From Oncomelania hupensis (lineage: Eukaryota > Mollusca > Gastropoda > Littorinimorpha > Pomatiopsidae): a DNA stretch of 64,000 nt. A program made the position numbers and the translations under genes. Where the stretch lies: positions 30,818,686 to 30,882,685 of the forward strand of contig CM072511.1 of NCBI GenBank assembly GCA_036898135.1, in the 5' to 3' direction. The number at the start of each line of letters is the position of its first letter. The stretch's first letter is position 1. Of the stretch, positions 35,708 through 45,006 are shown in pieces. Below the pieces are notes generated by a model that made no database searches, had not been told where the DNA came from, and saw nothing but the letters and a program-made list of their open reading frames with translations.

Positions 35708-35793
<86 letters not shown>
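35706..35793. repeat. (ACT)n microsatellite
   Basis: About 29 uninterrupted ACT units at the 3' end of the LINE family 3 fragment. Confidence 0.95.
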
Positions 35794-35795
<2 letters not shown>

Positions 35796-35889
35796 TTTTC
35801 TGATCAGCATTAACATATGTTAATTGTTCTGCGCTTATGACCTAAACCCAACTCTGTGGTGTGTTTTTTTCAGTTCATTATTCGGCGAT

Positions 35890-36114
35890 CGATAGATCAT
35901 CAGGCCTTGCTGCAAGGCACAGTGCAAGGAGGTAGAAGAAAAGAGAGACCAAAAGAGAGGTGGGAGGACAACATTCGAGAATGGACTGACTTGACACTGA
36001 GCAAAGCCATCACGGTAGCTGGGAACAAATAAAGATGGAGTGCGCTGGTTAAACGATCATCTGCGGTGTCCCAACGACTTCCGAGTTACGGGATAGGATA
36101 AGCTAGGATAGGAC
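35890..36114 (+). mobile_element. RTE-like LINE, copy H, 225-bp 3' fragment
   Basis: It contains only the extreme C-terminal coding part (WEDNIREWT-like) and a degenerate GGATA tail. An 8-bp direct repeat, TCGGCGAT, flanks it (35882-35889 and 36115-36122). Confidence 0.8.
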
Positions 36115-36122
36115 TCGGCGAT

Positions 36123-36654
36123 ACTTAACTAATGCATCCCTTTTTCTAGTTTTTTAGCGTTTGTGTTTGCACGATTACTGCTCTGAAAAGAGGGGGAAAA
36201 CACTTGCACAATACGCAGCACGCTACCATTTAAATTTAATGGAACGTTCTAATCGCTTTCCCTTTGGCGAGACTATATTAGTCACTGTACCTATATTTTA
36301 CATAAACTTGTGTTAGTTTATTTGCCTTGATCAATTTATCGCTAGCAGAAAGTTTGTTTCAGCCGCAGCCTACCACAAACCAGAAAATTCCTTTCGTTCC
36401 CCTCTCTTTACTGAGTTTAGTATCGGAACTTCGGCTGTATAAATCGCGGCTGTATAAATCGCGGTACGTCCAGAATTACGAGAGGAATTATTAACTATGG
36501 TAGAAAACAAATTACATGGCACATAAAGAATAAGATAACTCATTTCGGCCGCAATAATTGTTGAATGATTACTGTATTACTGCTCAGTGGAAAAAAGCAA
36601 CAACATCAACAACACAACTTGGCCCCACAACTAGTATCAGCAGTTAGTTAATCC
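36123..36654. other. Single-copy sequence, nothing recognised
   Basis: A short direct repeat, GGCTGTATAAATCGCGG, occurs twice near 36433-36464. Otherwise nothing recognised. Confidence 0.45.
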
Positions 36655-37160
36655 ATACCACCGCAGAGGACCTCTAAAACGTAGAGTCCGCCAATACAAA
36701 ACTGAACTTTACACAAATTCATTTCTTCCTTCAACCACAGTATTGTGGAGTGATCTCCCCCCGTGGAAATTCAAGAAAGTCCATCCATTAGCTTATTAAA
36801 AGAAAACAACTTTCCAAAGATGATCCACTTGTTCCATTGTACTATTACCTTGGGACACGACAGCAGCAGGTTTTACATGCTCGACTCCGACTTGGTGTAA
36901 GTAACCTCAATTATGACATGTTACGCCGTCAGTTGTTAGAAGACTCAGTCTGTCAGTGTGGGCATTATGCAGAAACATCTGAACATTTCCTTCTTTTTTG
37001 TCCTATAATCGGCATTGTATTTGTATTCGTACAGTACGCAAACAATTAACCAATTACACCATACTTCTCGAAACATCAACGCCTTATTGTTTGGCAGTGA
37101 ACATCTCTCCCCACAAGAAAACGCCATAATTTTTTATAAAGTTCACACATTCCTCATATC

Positions 37161-37161
<1 letters not shown>
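36655..37161 (+). pseudogene. LINE (family 4, CR1/Rex1-like) RT C-terminal fragment
   Basis: Translation in shifting frames gives RRVRQYKTELYTNSFLP with VLWSDLP, then LHARLRLGVSNLNYDMLRRQ and a zinc-knuckle-like CQCGHYAETSEHFLLFCP. The latter is the conserved C-terminal motif of CR1/Rex1-type and related LINE polymerases. Stops at about 36800 and after 37047 show it is dead. An AAT array follows. Confidence 0.75.

Positions 37162-37218
<57 letters not shown>
37162..37218. repeat. (AAT)n array, SINE tail
   Basis: About 19 units lying between the LINE fragment and the 3' end of a minus-strand SINE. Confidence 0.9.
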
Positions 37219-37219
<1 letters not shown>

Positions 37220-37430
37220 GATGCTATATATTACAGTACGCGCCTTTCCCCAAATCAATTATGCTCAAAGCGCGGCGATCTGTACCAACATACACGCTCA
37301 CCTGTCTCATCCACACACACAACAAATACACATCCATCACTCGAACAGGTGGTGTAAAGGCAGGGAGATCGCTACTGGAAGACGGAAAGAAAATCCAATT
37401 TTTCTTTTTTGAAATGTTTATATAGACTGC
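37219..37430 (-). mobile_element. SINE, (ATT)n-tailed, copy 1
   Basis: It is shared with 60868-61078. On the minus strand it ends in GGGAAAGGCGCGTACTGTAA to ATAGCATCC followed by (ATT)n. Common blocks include GATCGCCGCGCTTTGAGC and TTTACACCACCTGTTTGAG. No tRNA-like head is evident in the copies seen. Confidence 0.7.
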
Positions 37431-37525
37431 TTCGTTTAGAAAATAGCCCAATTATGCAAGATCACCTCTGATTGGTCATCCTGATACCATTTAAACCGAT
37501 CTCCGTTTGTTTCCCTCTCCGCGGG

Positions 37526-37600
37526 TCCGGGTAGCTCAGTTGGTAAGAGCGTCTTGCTAGTAACCGAAAGGTCGCTGGTTCGAATCCCGGATTGGTCAAC
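37526..37600 (+). repeat. tRNA-Thr(AGT)-like sequence, probable SINE head or pseudo-tRNA
   Basis: It has an A box (TAGCTCAGTTGGTAAGAGC), a CTAGTAA loop with AGT in the anticodon place, and a B box (GGTTCGAATCCC). The anticodon stem (TCTTG against CCGAA) and the T stem have several mismatches, and the acceptor stem does not close. It is therefore unlikely to be a working tRNA. The 170 bp downstream may be the SINE body. Confidence 0.5.
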
Positions 37601-37906
37601 GTGTGATCATATTATTTTCCCCTTTACCAACAACTGGCCCGCTGGTGTCAGTATAAATCGGTCCAGTAGTCACCTATATGCGAAAGTGTCGTGTGACTAT
37701 AATCTACAAACAACTTTCCCTCTCCCTAGTAGTAACACCCCACTCCTTCGCACCACAAGTTTATTAATAGCTGCCAGAGTGAAACTGACCACATAATTGT
37801 CTCTTTGAAACTGAATAGACAATTTAATTATCTGTTCACGTGCAAACGCGCAGTCTCGAACTATTTATCTGTGTGTGTGTGTGTGTGGGTGCGCGCGTGT
37901 GTGGGT

Positions 37907-37960
<54 letters not shown>

Positions 37961-39211
37961 TGTATTTATTTTACTTTCTTTTTTTCCTTGCACGTGACTT
38001 TTTTTCTTTTCTTTCTTTTAATTCCCCTTCCTCCAAACTGATTTTTTTTCTCATTGTTTTAGATTGCTTCAGGCATTTGTTTACCTTTTTTTAATCGACA
38101 GCTACTATATTGTGTAAAGTTTACTCTTGGGTGCATGTATCTGTTTCTCGTTAGTTAGTTCATTCATTTATTTCTTTATTACTTTTTTTTTCTTTTTGAT
38201 GTTATTGTAATTCTTGTTTCTTTTACTATAGTTGTTTGTTTGTTTTTTGTTTTTTTAATTGTTGAGAAGTTTAATTAATATACTGTACTTCTGTTTTTAT
38301 TACTGTTCGCCGGTCATTTTATTATTATCATTCGTCAAAGGGTAGCACTTATTAAAGCTTTGCTTTTGTGTGCCTGTTATGTTCTCCGTGCTTTGTTTGC
38401 TTGTCTCGTGAATAATAACATTCTGCTTAAACCAACAACAGCAACAAAAAACATGGCCCACCACCAATCAGACACCTCCACCACCACCACCTCCTCCTCC
38501 ATCCCCTCTTCCTCCTTTCCGCTTTCCTTTGTTCTCACTTGAGCGACCTTATTGTTTGCAAGATTACTGTATTAACCGCTCACAACAAAAACACTGTCGT
38601 CTGCGGAGCTATTCAAACGCCGTTCCACCCAGCTTAACTCAAGTCACGTTCACTCTTAGTACAAGATCGTTCTCGTCTGTCATGGTATCCAGGGCAATGG
38701 ACCATGCCTGTCTGTCAACACAATCAGCAAAGCCGTTGAAGCGAAACGCCAACAAAACCCTAAAAAGTCACTGTAAGACAAACACCGTAGTTGCTCTAAG
38801 TCTAGCTTGCTTGAGATTGGATTAGGAGGTTTGGAGTTTGGGGATAATAATAATTATGTATAAGGGAGACTTCGAACGCTCACACCTAATTTTCCTAATG
38901 GCAACACGCTTCTATGCGCACAAGAGAAGAAAGAAACAAAAGGATTTAAAAAAGCAAATGGAGGCTTTTGCTTTTTTTTTTCCTACCGAACTTTTACACT
39001 AGGTAGCGTGATCACTGAAGAGTGTAATAACCCGCTAGTTTGCGGTGAAAGCTCTCGGTAAGCGTATAAAACACGTTTGCAAGCCGTCGCCCACAATTTC
39101 AGTCTAAGCACGCGAATGCTGTAAAGCTAAATGGGGACTCCCCCTCCCCTATAGGGTCACACAGAAGGCAAATAGTGTAGGCACTGTGTTTGTTGTTGCC
39201 ATACTTAAGCC
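37601..39211. other. Single-copy sequence with a (GT)n array
   Basis: (GT)n lies at 37870-37959 and T-rich runs at 37980-38260. No gene recognised. Confidence 0.5.
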
Positions 39212-39807
39212 TAGGTCTGACGACAAACGTGTTGATTGCAATCACAATGACAGTGAATGTTTTGAGTCATGATATAAATGGGAAGATTGACGCTTTGAGT
39301 CGTCAGAAGTCACATTAAAACGTTTGATTTTGGTAAACATGCGCACAGTCACTGCGCATAAACAAAAGCACAAGAGTTGTTACCAGTGCTGCGCCGAAAG
39401 TCAAAATTGGTGAAAAGCAGCGACGAAAAATGTTCTCATTACATGGTAGCATATTCTTTGTCAAATTCAGATAAAAAGACGACATCCTATAAACATTCAA
39501 GTGATTGTAACATCTCTATTAATTCACAGGTATCTTTCACAATCAACATTCCTATCGGACCAGTCTTAAAATTATTCGCCAATTTCTCAAGATCAGGTGA
39601 ACAAAGAACCGCGTTTTATTGGTTCCCATGCTATATGACTCGCAATCAGTTCTTCGAAATTAGGGAATGTTCTAACCGTGGAAAATCATCGCAAATCACG
39701 CTGCGAACTGATTTGACTGAGGTGATTCGGTGATTGTCTCACGAAATCAGTGACTCAAGTCATGATTTTCCATATGATTGCAATCAAAACGTTCGTCGTC
39801 AGACCTA
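39212..39807. mobile_element. TIR element (MITE candidate), 596 bp
   Basis: The terminal 33 bp are inverted repeats with two mismatches, starting TAGGTCTGACGACAAACG on the left and TAGGTCTGACGACGAACG on the right (reverse complement). The interior has no recognisable transposase. A target duplication could not be confirmed. Confidence 0.6.
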
Positions 39808-40308
39808 AGCTTTAGTCTGGCGCGGCCTATTTCTTTTAAGCTTATTTTTTCTTTCTACTTTCGTTCTGTCTTTCTTTCAATTCTGTCCACTTTTTCGCAA
39901 CTCCCACCCCCCACCTCCATCCCCAGCATCCTCCCCACCTTCTCCCCCCCCCCTAAAAAAAATGAATCCGTCCGACTAAAAGTGGATATTTTCTTCTTCT
40001 TCTTTTTATTTTCTGTTATTTATTTCTGAATATGTATTGTTATTGTTACGTTGAAACGCGAACGAAAGTATGTCGGAAGCGTGTACGATAGATCTAATCG
40101 TTTCGATTTGCAAAGTATTCAATAATGGAGTTTATTTACCTTTGATTTGAGTTTGCATTGTTGTTAGGAGAGGCTTTGTATAACGTTGATAATTTGCTTT
40201 GGTCGATATTACTGTAGAAGTTTCTGGATCTGAGTGTTTACTTTCTATAGAAATTTCCCGATACATGTCGAAGCAAGAGGTCGTTCCAGAAGGAGAAATA
40301 ATAATGTA

Positions 40309-40320
40309 TGACGTAAGTCA
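40309..40320. promoter_or_regulatory. CRE/AP-1-like site in the LTR
   Basis: TGACGTAAGTCA resembles bZIP-factor sites (TGACGT and AGTCA halves). It lies about 90 bp upstream of the TATA box in U3 and is repeated in the 3' LTR. Confidence 0.4.
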
Positions 40321-40399
40321 GTGATGACGATCTTTTATTCGATTGGTGGCAGTGCGTCATTTCTACATTGTTCGAAATTCTTCCGGAAGAGAGAGAGAT

Positions 40400-40406
40400 T
40401 ATAAAA
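40400..40406 (+). promoter_or_regulatory. TATA box of the 5' LTR
   Basis: TATAAAA follows a GA-rich stretch. Transcription would begin about 30 bp downstream, leaving AATAAA inside R or just after it, as in a working LTR. Confidence 0.65.
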
Positions 40407-40517
40407 TTGTGTGCCGCACTGTTGTTGAGAGTAAAGTTGTTGATAGTGAAGCTGGAGAGTTGCTGTGAAAGTTGTTGAGTTGAGTTGAGAATTGTATGCA
40501 GTTGTTGGTGTGTGCTG

Positions 40518-40523
40518 AATAAA
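40518..40523 (+). terminator. Polyadenylation signal in the LTR
   Basis: AATAAA lies in GCTGAATAAAAG, which is also conserved in the solo LTR at 9099-9695 (GCTGAATAAAAT). In the 3' LTR the same signal at 45481-45486 would terminate the element transcript. Confidence 0.6.
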
Positions 40524-40681
40524 AGTGGAAAACTTCATACGTCGACTTTGTGACTTGTATGCTGTTTGGACGGGTTGCGTGGATAAACGAATCTGAGTTA
40601 CACCTTATCAGGAATTCAGCATTGGGGCTGAATCGGATACTGATAAAGGAAAACACCATCATCGAATCGAGTGTAACATTT

Positions 40682-40699
40682 TGGGGGTCAAGCCGCGAT
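40682..40699 (+). other. Candidate primer-binding site
   Basis: TGGGGGTCAAGCCGCGAT begins three bases after the LTR and has the TGG expected opposite a tRNA CCA end. The next G implies a tRNA with C at position 73, as in eukaryotic tRNA-Pro. The rest does not match tRNA-Pro well, so the primer is undetermined. Confidence 0.45.
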
Positions 40700-41107
40700 T
40701 CACGCCATAGCCAAGGGTTCAACTGCTACAACAAGCGAGTCAACGTTACGAGAGGCAGTCATCGAGGGTAGCCGCCAACGAGTTGCGTCGAGAGGGGCCA
40801 ACATACTGGGACTACATCACCGATAGGTTCGGGTTGACTGCAAGGGCGTGTAGTCGCCGAAGAGTTGCTTCGTGAGCGAACAACAGAGCGGGACTACGTG
40901 GCTGCCGCAAGACTACGTCGAGGGACAGTCTCGGAGCTACATCGCCAGTGTTACAGAGAGCGGCGAGCGGACGTCGCGTCTACTTCAGCACAGGAGCGTA
41001 TACATCAACACCAGCGTGGTGCAGCATCGCATACGACGAGGACAGCGGGGCCTGCGTCAACGAAGGCGACTAGTGACAAGCATCAGCGCTACTGCAGAAA
41101 GCGTGCT

Positions 41108-41221
41108 GTTCTAGAACAGTCTAGAAAGGTACAGCACAGTCAAGAACTTTCCAGAAAAAAAGAACTCTACAGTCAAGAACTTTCTAGAAGAAGAACCTTC
41201 CAGAAAAGAACTTTCCAGAAA
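41108..41221. promoter_or_regulatory. Cluster of heat-shock-element motifs in the leader
   Basis: Four perfect GAAnnTTCnnGAA motifs begin at 41144, 41177, 41193 and 41208. The last two form six pentamer units in exact 5-bp register (one unit in the reverse sense). A degenerate four-unit motif (TTC-GAA-GTC-GAA) starts at 41109. Three or more inverted nGAAn units are the binding site of heat shock factor. The array grew partly by tandem duplication of a TCAAGAACTTTCCAGAA-like unit. It ends 10 bp before the Gag ATG. Confidence 0.7.
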
Positions 41222-41230
41222 AGCATTAAG

Positions 41231-44200
41231 ATGGCTGATTTCTGGCAGAAAGGAGTTGAACTAAATCTAAAAGGAAAACAGCTGACGGAGTACGTCAAGT
41301 CTCAAGAGAGAATATGGCGTGAAGAAAGAGAAATAGAATTAGAACAGAAGCGTCTAGAATTAGAAGAGCAGCGACGCCGAGAAGAAAAGGAAGAACAGCG
41401 TCGCCGAGAAGAAAAAGAAGAACAACGCAGGCCTGAAGAAAGAGAGTTCGAAGCGCAGCGACGCCGAGAAGAAAGAGAAATGGAAGAGAGACGACTTCAG
41501 CACCAGCTAGAGTTGGCGCGTATCCAAAACAATCAGCATGCGCCACAAGTCGTCAGCGACCACATGGCTCCAAAATTGCCAGCCTTCGTCGACGGGAAGG
41601 ACCAGATCGACAGCTATCTGGCGAGATTCGAAAGGTTCGCCGAAAGCTCCAACTGGCAACCTCGAGACTGGGCGATTCGACTAAGTGCACTTCTGACAGG
41701 GCAAGCGCTCGAAGTTTACACCAGACTGTCGAACGATGACGCCAAAAACTATGACGTCTTGAAAGAGGCCCTACTGCATTGCTACAGCTTCACAGAGAAG
41801 GGCTACCGTAAACGCTTCCGTGAATGCCGGCCTTTGTCAGACGAGACACCAAAGCAATTTGTGGAGCGCCTGTCGTCATACTTACACAAGTGGGTGGAAC
41901 TATCAGGCAAAGGGAAGTCTTACGATAGTCTCCATGACCTGATCGTGAAGGAGCAATTCCTCAATGCCTGTCACAAGGACCTGGCGACCCACTTAGAACT
42001 ACAGAAGCTGCAGACGCTTAAAGATGTGACCGAGGTTGCCGAAAGATATCTCCTCGCTCACGGAAAAACGCTGGGGCCACCCAAGGCGATGAAACCATTT
42101 CAGAAGACTGGAAACCATGGGAACCAGATCCAGGGGAGTCAGACGAGTCAGAGACACACGGACTCCACGCCACCTTCCAGGGAAGGGCAGTCAAGAGGAT
42201 GTTTCATCTGCAACGCTACAGACCACAGAGCTGCCAGCTGCACTCAAAGCAGAAATAGCGGACAGCGGAGCAGTACGGACAATGCAGCGGCGTGCAACCG
42301 GCAGAGGCGGTTCTCCAATCAACGGCAAACCAGTAGATCTGACCATCAAGTGTGCGGCGGGAGCGTCATTCTTCCGAGTGAGACCGAGCGCACAGCTACC
42401 CCTGCGGACGTGCAAGAGTGCATGACTGATGGCCAACTCCTCCTTGCCAACGGGAAATCCATCCCCGTCGTCGCCAGCGCAGCTGTGACCGTACAGAACA
42501 TGCCTGTTTCCAAGGGACGCGTCGGAAATCATGAAGTGACTGTTTTAAGAGACTCTGGCTGTAGTGGGGTCATCGTCAGAGAAGACCTAATCGCTAAAGA
42601 ACAGTTCACTGGCGATTCAAAATGGACACTTGTGGCCGACAGCAAATGTGTGAGAGCGCCAGTTGCGAAGATTCATGTCAACACCCCTTTCTACGTAGGC
42701 GAAGTAGAAGCGGTTTGCCTGAAGAAGCCGCTATACGATTTGATGATCGGGAATATCGACGGCGCGAGGCGACCCGACGACCCCGATTCAGAATGGAGTC
42801 CTGCCTCAACCCAACATGTCGAAGTTGCGGAGGAGGATCCATTGCCATTTCCCGATGGAGACCTTACAGAGCTGCTACGGGACAATGTGGTTACTCCGGC
42901 TCAGCCCTGCCGACCAGAGATCGTCGGTGCTGTTACAACCAGGGCCCAGGCCAAGAGAGACAAGACGTCTACGCCACTGAAGGTCGCCGACAACTCCAAA
43001 GCTGCCATCGTGGACAGAGATAAGCTGATCCAGCTCCAGGAAGCTGATAGCACTTTAAACAAGTACAGGAACCGCCAAGACCACGTGACCAAAGGCAGTG
43101 GTACGGTCTATTTTGAGGTGAAGGCCAAGATCCTGTACCGAATCTTCCAGCACCCGAGGGTCAACGGAGGTAAACCACTACGTAAAGTCTTGGTACCGTT
43201 ACCCCTAAGGCGCCAAGTGATGGAAGTAGCGCATGACTCAATCATGGGAGGTCACCTGGGTATCAAGAAGACGTCGGATAGAATCCAGGCGGTGTTCTAC
43301 TGGCCAGGACTTCATGCGGACGTCAGCCGTTTCTGCCGATCATGTGACATTTGCCAGAAGACCATACCTCGAGGAAGGGTCCCGAAAGTGCCTATGCAGA
43401 GAATGCCTCTGATCGACCGACCTTTCAAGAGGGTGGCCTTAGACTTAATCGGTGAAATAAGACCTCCGAGTGAAGAAGGTCATCGATGGGTACTGACCTT
43501 AGTGGACTATGCAACTCGGTACCCAGAAGCAGTGCCACTGAAGAAGATTGACACTGAAACTGTAGCAGAGGCACTGGTGGACATGTTCAGTAGACTTGGA
43601 GTGCCTGAAGAAATTCTGACAGACCTCGGGACGCAGTTCGTCTCTGACTGCATGAAGGAGGTCAACAGACTGCTGAGCATCCGGCATTTAACTACGACAC
43701 CCTACCATCCAATGTGCAACGGGCTTGTCGAAAAGTTCAATGCTACGTTGAAGTCCACCCTGAAGAAACTGTGCAGCGAGCAGCCCAGACAATGGCATCG
43801 CTACATCAACGCCCTACTTTTCGCCTACAGAGAAGTACCGCAGGAGTCCACCGGCTTCTCTCCGTTCGAGCTGCTGTACGGAAGAACCATCCGAGGGCCG
43901 ATGCACATCCTAAAAGAACTGTGGACGAAAGATGTAGACACCCCAGAGGTGAAGAACAGCTACCAGTACGTGTTTGAGCTACGGGAGAAGCTGGAGCAGA
44001 CTCTCGAGATAGCCAGAGAAAACCTGAAGAAGTCCCAGGACTGTGGAAAGCACTACTATGACCGTAGGGCTGTGAACAGGAAGTTTAAACCTGGCAACAA
44101 AGTGCTGGTGCTGCTACCTACTAATCACAATAAGTTGCTGATGCAGTGGAAAGGCCCGTACGAAGTGGAGACCGTGGTGGGGATCAACGACTACAAGGTG

Positions 44201-44749
44201 AAGGTCGGTCAGCATTCCAAGATATACCACGCCAACCTCCTTAAGCTGTACGTGGAAAGGCCATCAGAGATTGTGCATGCAGCAACAGCAGCTGAGATCG
44301 ACAACAGCTTTGATAGCGAGGAACTGTTGGAACTTGGAGACTTCCACAGCAAAGAAGGCATCGATGATGTTAAGCTAGGACCAAGCTTGACGGAAGGTCA
44401 AAAGATGGAGCTCAAGGATCTTATGGGCGAATTTCCCCATAGCTTCAGTGATGTCCCAGGCTCTACGACTTTGGTCGAACATGAAGTCCACACACAGACC
44501 TGGAAGGAGCATCTGCAGACCTTGAGGGAGCTGTTACACCGTCCCGCAGAAGCCAACCTGACCGTGAGACCCAGCGAATGCATTCTGGGAGCTGACAACG
44601 TCGACTGCGTCGGACATCCGACGGAAGAAGAAGACAACGGAGGATGCATTGACTCCAGGAAAGCCCACGTGATCATCGTCTTTGACCCTGGGCCGATGAC
44701 GACCGCAACTGACGAGGGCGTCGATTCCTTGCGAACGAAAGAACATTGA
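41231..44749 (+). CDS. Gag-Pol polyprotein of the Gmr1-like LTR element, lacking RT core and RNase H (1172 aa)
   Basis: I start at ATG 41231 (MADFWQKGVEL), the first ATG of the frame, although the frame is open for 122 codons upstream. In order from that ATG come an E/R/Q-rich coiled coil (about 30-100), then a capsid region whose C-terminal part (KEQFLNACHKDLATHLELQ) resembles the SCAN-type fold of Gmr1 Gag. A zinc knuckle follows (CFICNATDHRAASC, 324-337), then an aspartic protease (DSG at 441-443). Integrase has the HHCC zinc finger (from H668 to C708) and the DD35E triad D738, D798, E834. The GPY-type module lies around W973 (QWKGPYEV). The RT N-terminus (LTEGQKMELKDLMGEFPHSF, from about 1052) jumps near residue 1087 to the segment after the catalytic YxDD motif, then leaves frame. 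Gag, protease and integrase look intact. RT and RNase H function is lost. Confidence 0.93.
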   Translation: MADFWQKGVELNLKGKQLTEYVKSQERIWREEREIELEQKRLELEEQRRREEKEEQRRREEKEEQRRPEEREFEAQRRREEREMEERRLQHQLELARIQNNQHAPQVVSDHMAPKLPAFVDGKDQIDSYLARFERFAESSNWQPRDWAIRLSALLTGQALEVYTRLSNDDAKNYDVLKEALLHCYSFTEKGYRKRFRECRPLSDETPKQFVERLSSYLHKWVELSGKGKSYDSLHDLIVKEQFLNACHKDLATHLELQKLQTLKDVTEVAERYLLAHGKTLGPPKAMKPFQKTGNHGNQIQGSQTSQRHTDSTPPSREGQSRGCFICNATDHRAASCTQSRNSGQRSSTDNAAACNRQRRFSNQRQTSRSDHQVCGGSVILPSETERTATPADVQECMTDGQLLLANGKSIPVVASAAVTVQNMPVSKGRVGNHEVTVLRDSGCSGVIVREDLIAKEQFTGDSKWTLVADSKCVRAPVAKIHVNTPFYVGEVEAVCLKKPLYDLMIGNIDGARRPDDPDSEWSPASTQHVEVAEEDPLPFPDGDLTELLRDNVVTPAQPCRPEIVGAVTTRAQAKRDKTSTPLKVADNSKAAIVDRDKLIQLQEADSTLNKYRNRQDHVTKGSGTVYFEVKAKILYRIFQHPRVNGGKPLRKVLVPLPLRRQVMEVAHDSIMGGHLGIKKTSDRIQAVFYWPGLHADVSRFCRSCDICQKTIPRGRVPKVPMQRMPLIDRPFKRVALDLIGEIRPPSEEGHRWVLTLVDYATRYPEAVPLKKIDTETVAEALVDMFSRLGVPEEILTDLGTQFVSDCMKEVNRLLSIRHLTTTPYHPMCNGLVEKFNATLKSTLKKLCSEQPRQWHRYINALLFAYREVPQESTGFSPFELLYGRTIRGPMHILKELWTKDVDTPEVKNSYQYVFELREKLEQTLEIARENLKKSQDCGKHYYDRRAVNRKFKPGNKVLVLLPTNHNKLLMQWKGPYEVETVVGINDYKVKVGQHSKIYHANLLKLYVERPSEIVHAATAAEIDNSFDSEELLELGDFHSKEGIDDVKLGPSLTEGQKMELKDLMGEFPHSFSDVPGSTTLVEHEVHTQTWKEHLQTLRELLHRPAEANLTVRPSECILGADNVDCVGHPTEEEDNGGCIDSRKAHVIIVFDPGPMTTATDEGVDSLRTKEH
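44494..44500 (+). other. RT deletion junction in Gag-Pol
   Basis: Here the RT N-terminal sequence ending EVHT is joined in frame to TWKEHLQTLRELLHR, which in Ty3/gypsy RTs lies downstream of the catalytic motif. Roughly 150 residues, including the active-site aspartates, are missing. Position accurate to a few bases. Confidence 0.75.
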
Positions 44750-44905
44750 CTGTGTGGACGAACTAAGGATATTGGTAATGGCAGATTTGAAGATGAAAAC
44801 CATTGACTCTGTGTGAATGAACTGTGAACATTGACAATATCCAGGCAGATTTGAAGATGAAAACCATTGACTCTGTGTGAATGAACTGAGAACGTTGATA
44901 GTGTT
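44740..44905 (+). repeat. 64-bp tandem repeat in the element's 3' untranslated region
   Basis: A unit containing GCAGATTTGAAGATGAAAAC and TTGACTCTGTGTGAATGAAC occurs at 44781 and again 64 bp later. A third degenerate unit (ATTGACTGTGTGGACGAACT) precedes them. It occupies the place where RNase H would be encoded. Confidence 0.75.
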
Positions 44906-44993
44906 CAGACAGACTGAAATAAGTTTTAATTCTGAACTTTGTTTGTGCATTACGTTTCAACGTTGTTGAAAGAAATTGGGTAAATTTCTTCTT

Positions 44994-45006
44994 GAGTGGG
45001 GGGTTA
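44994..45006 (+). other. Polypurine tract
   Basis: GAGTGGGGGGTTA directly precedes the 3' LTR, at the normal place for plus-strand priming. The last TTA is not purine. Confidence 0.6.

Larger units (their letters stand above)
40044..40678 (+). repeat. 5' LTR
   Basis: It reads as identical to the 3' LTR over all 635 bp by eye. It contains a bZIP-like site, a TATA box and a polyadenylation signal in the order expected for U3-R-U5. Confidence 0.95.

Noticed and set aside
37526..37600. Functional tRNA-Thr gene
   Set aside because: The boxes fit, but the anticodon stem, T stem and acceptor stem carry mismatches that a working tRNA would not tolerate. Treated as SINE-like or pseudo-tRNA.
40335..40538. 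67-codon minus-strand frame present in both LTRs
   Set aside because: It recurs because the LTRs are duplicated. It is antisense to U3/R and threonine/glutamine-rich by composition.
40865..41230. Annotating Gag from the TTG at 40865
   Set aside because: A TTG start is implausible in an animal. The ATG at 41231 starts a typical MADFWQKG Gag N-terminus. The upstream openness is reported separately.
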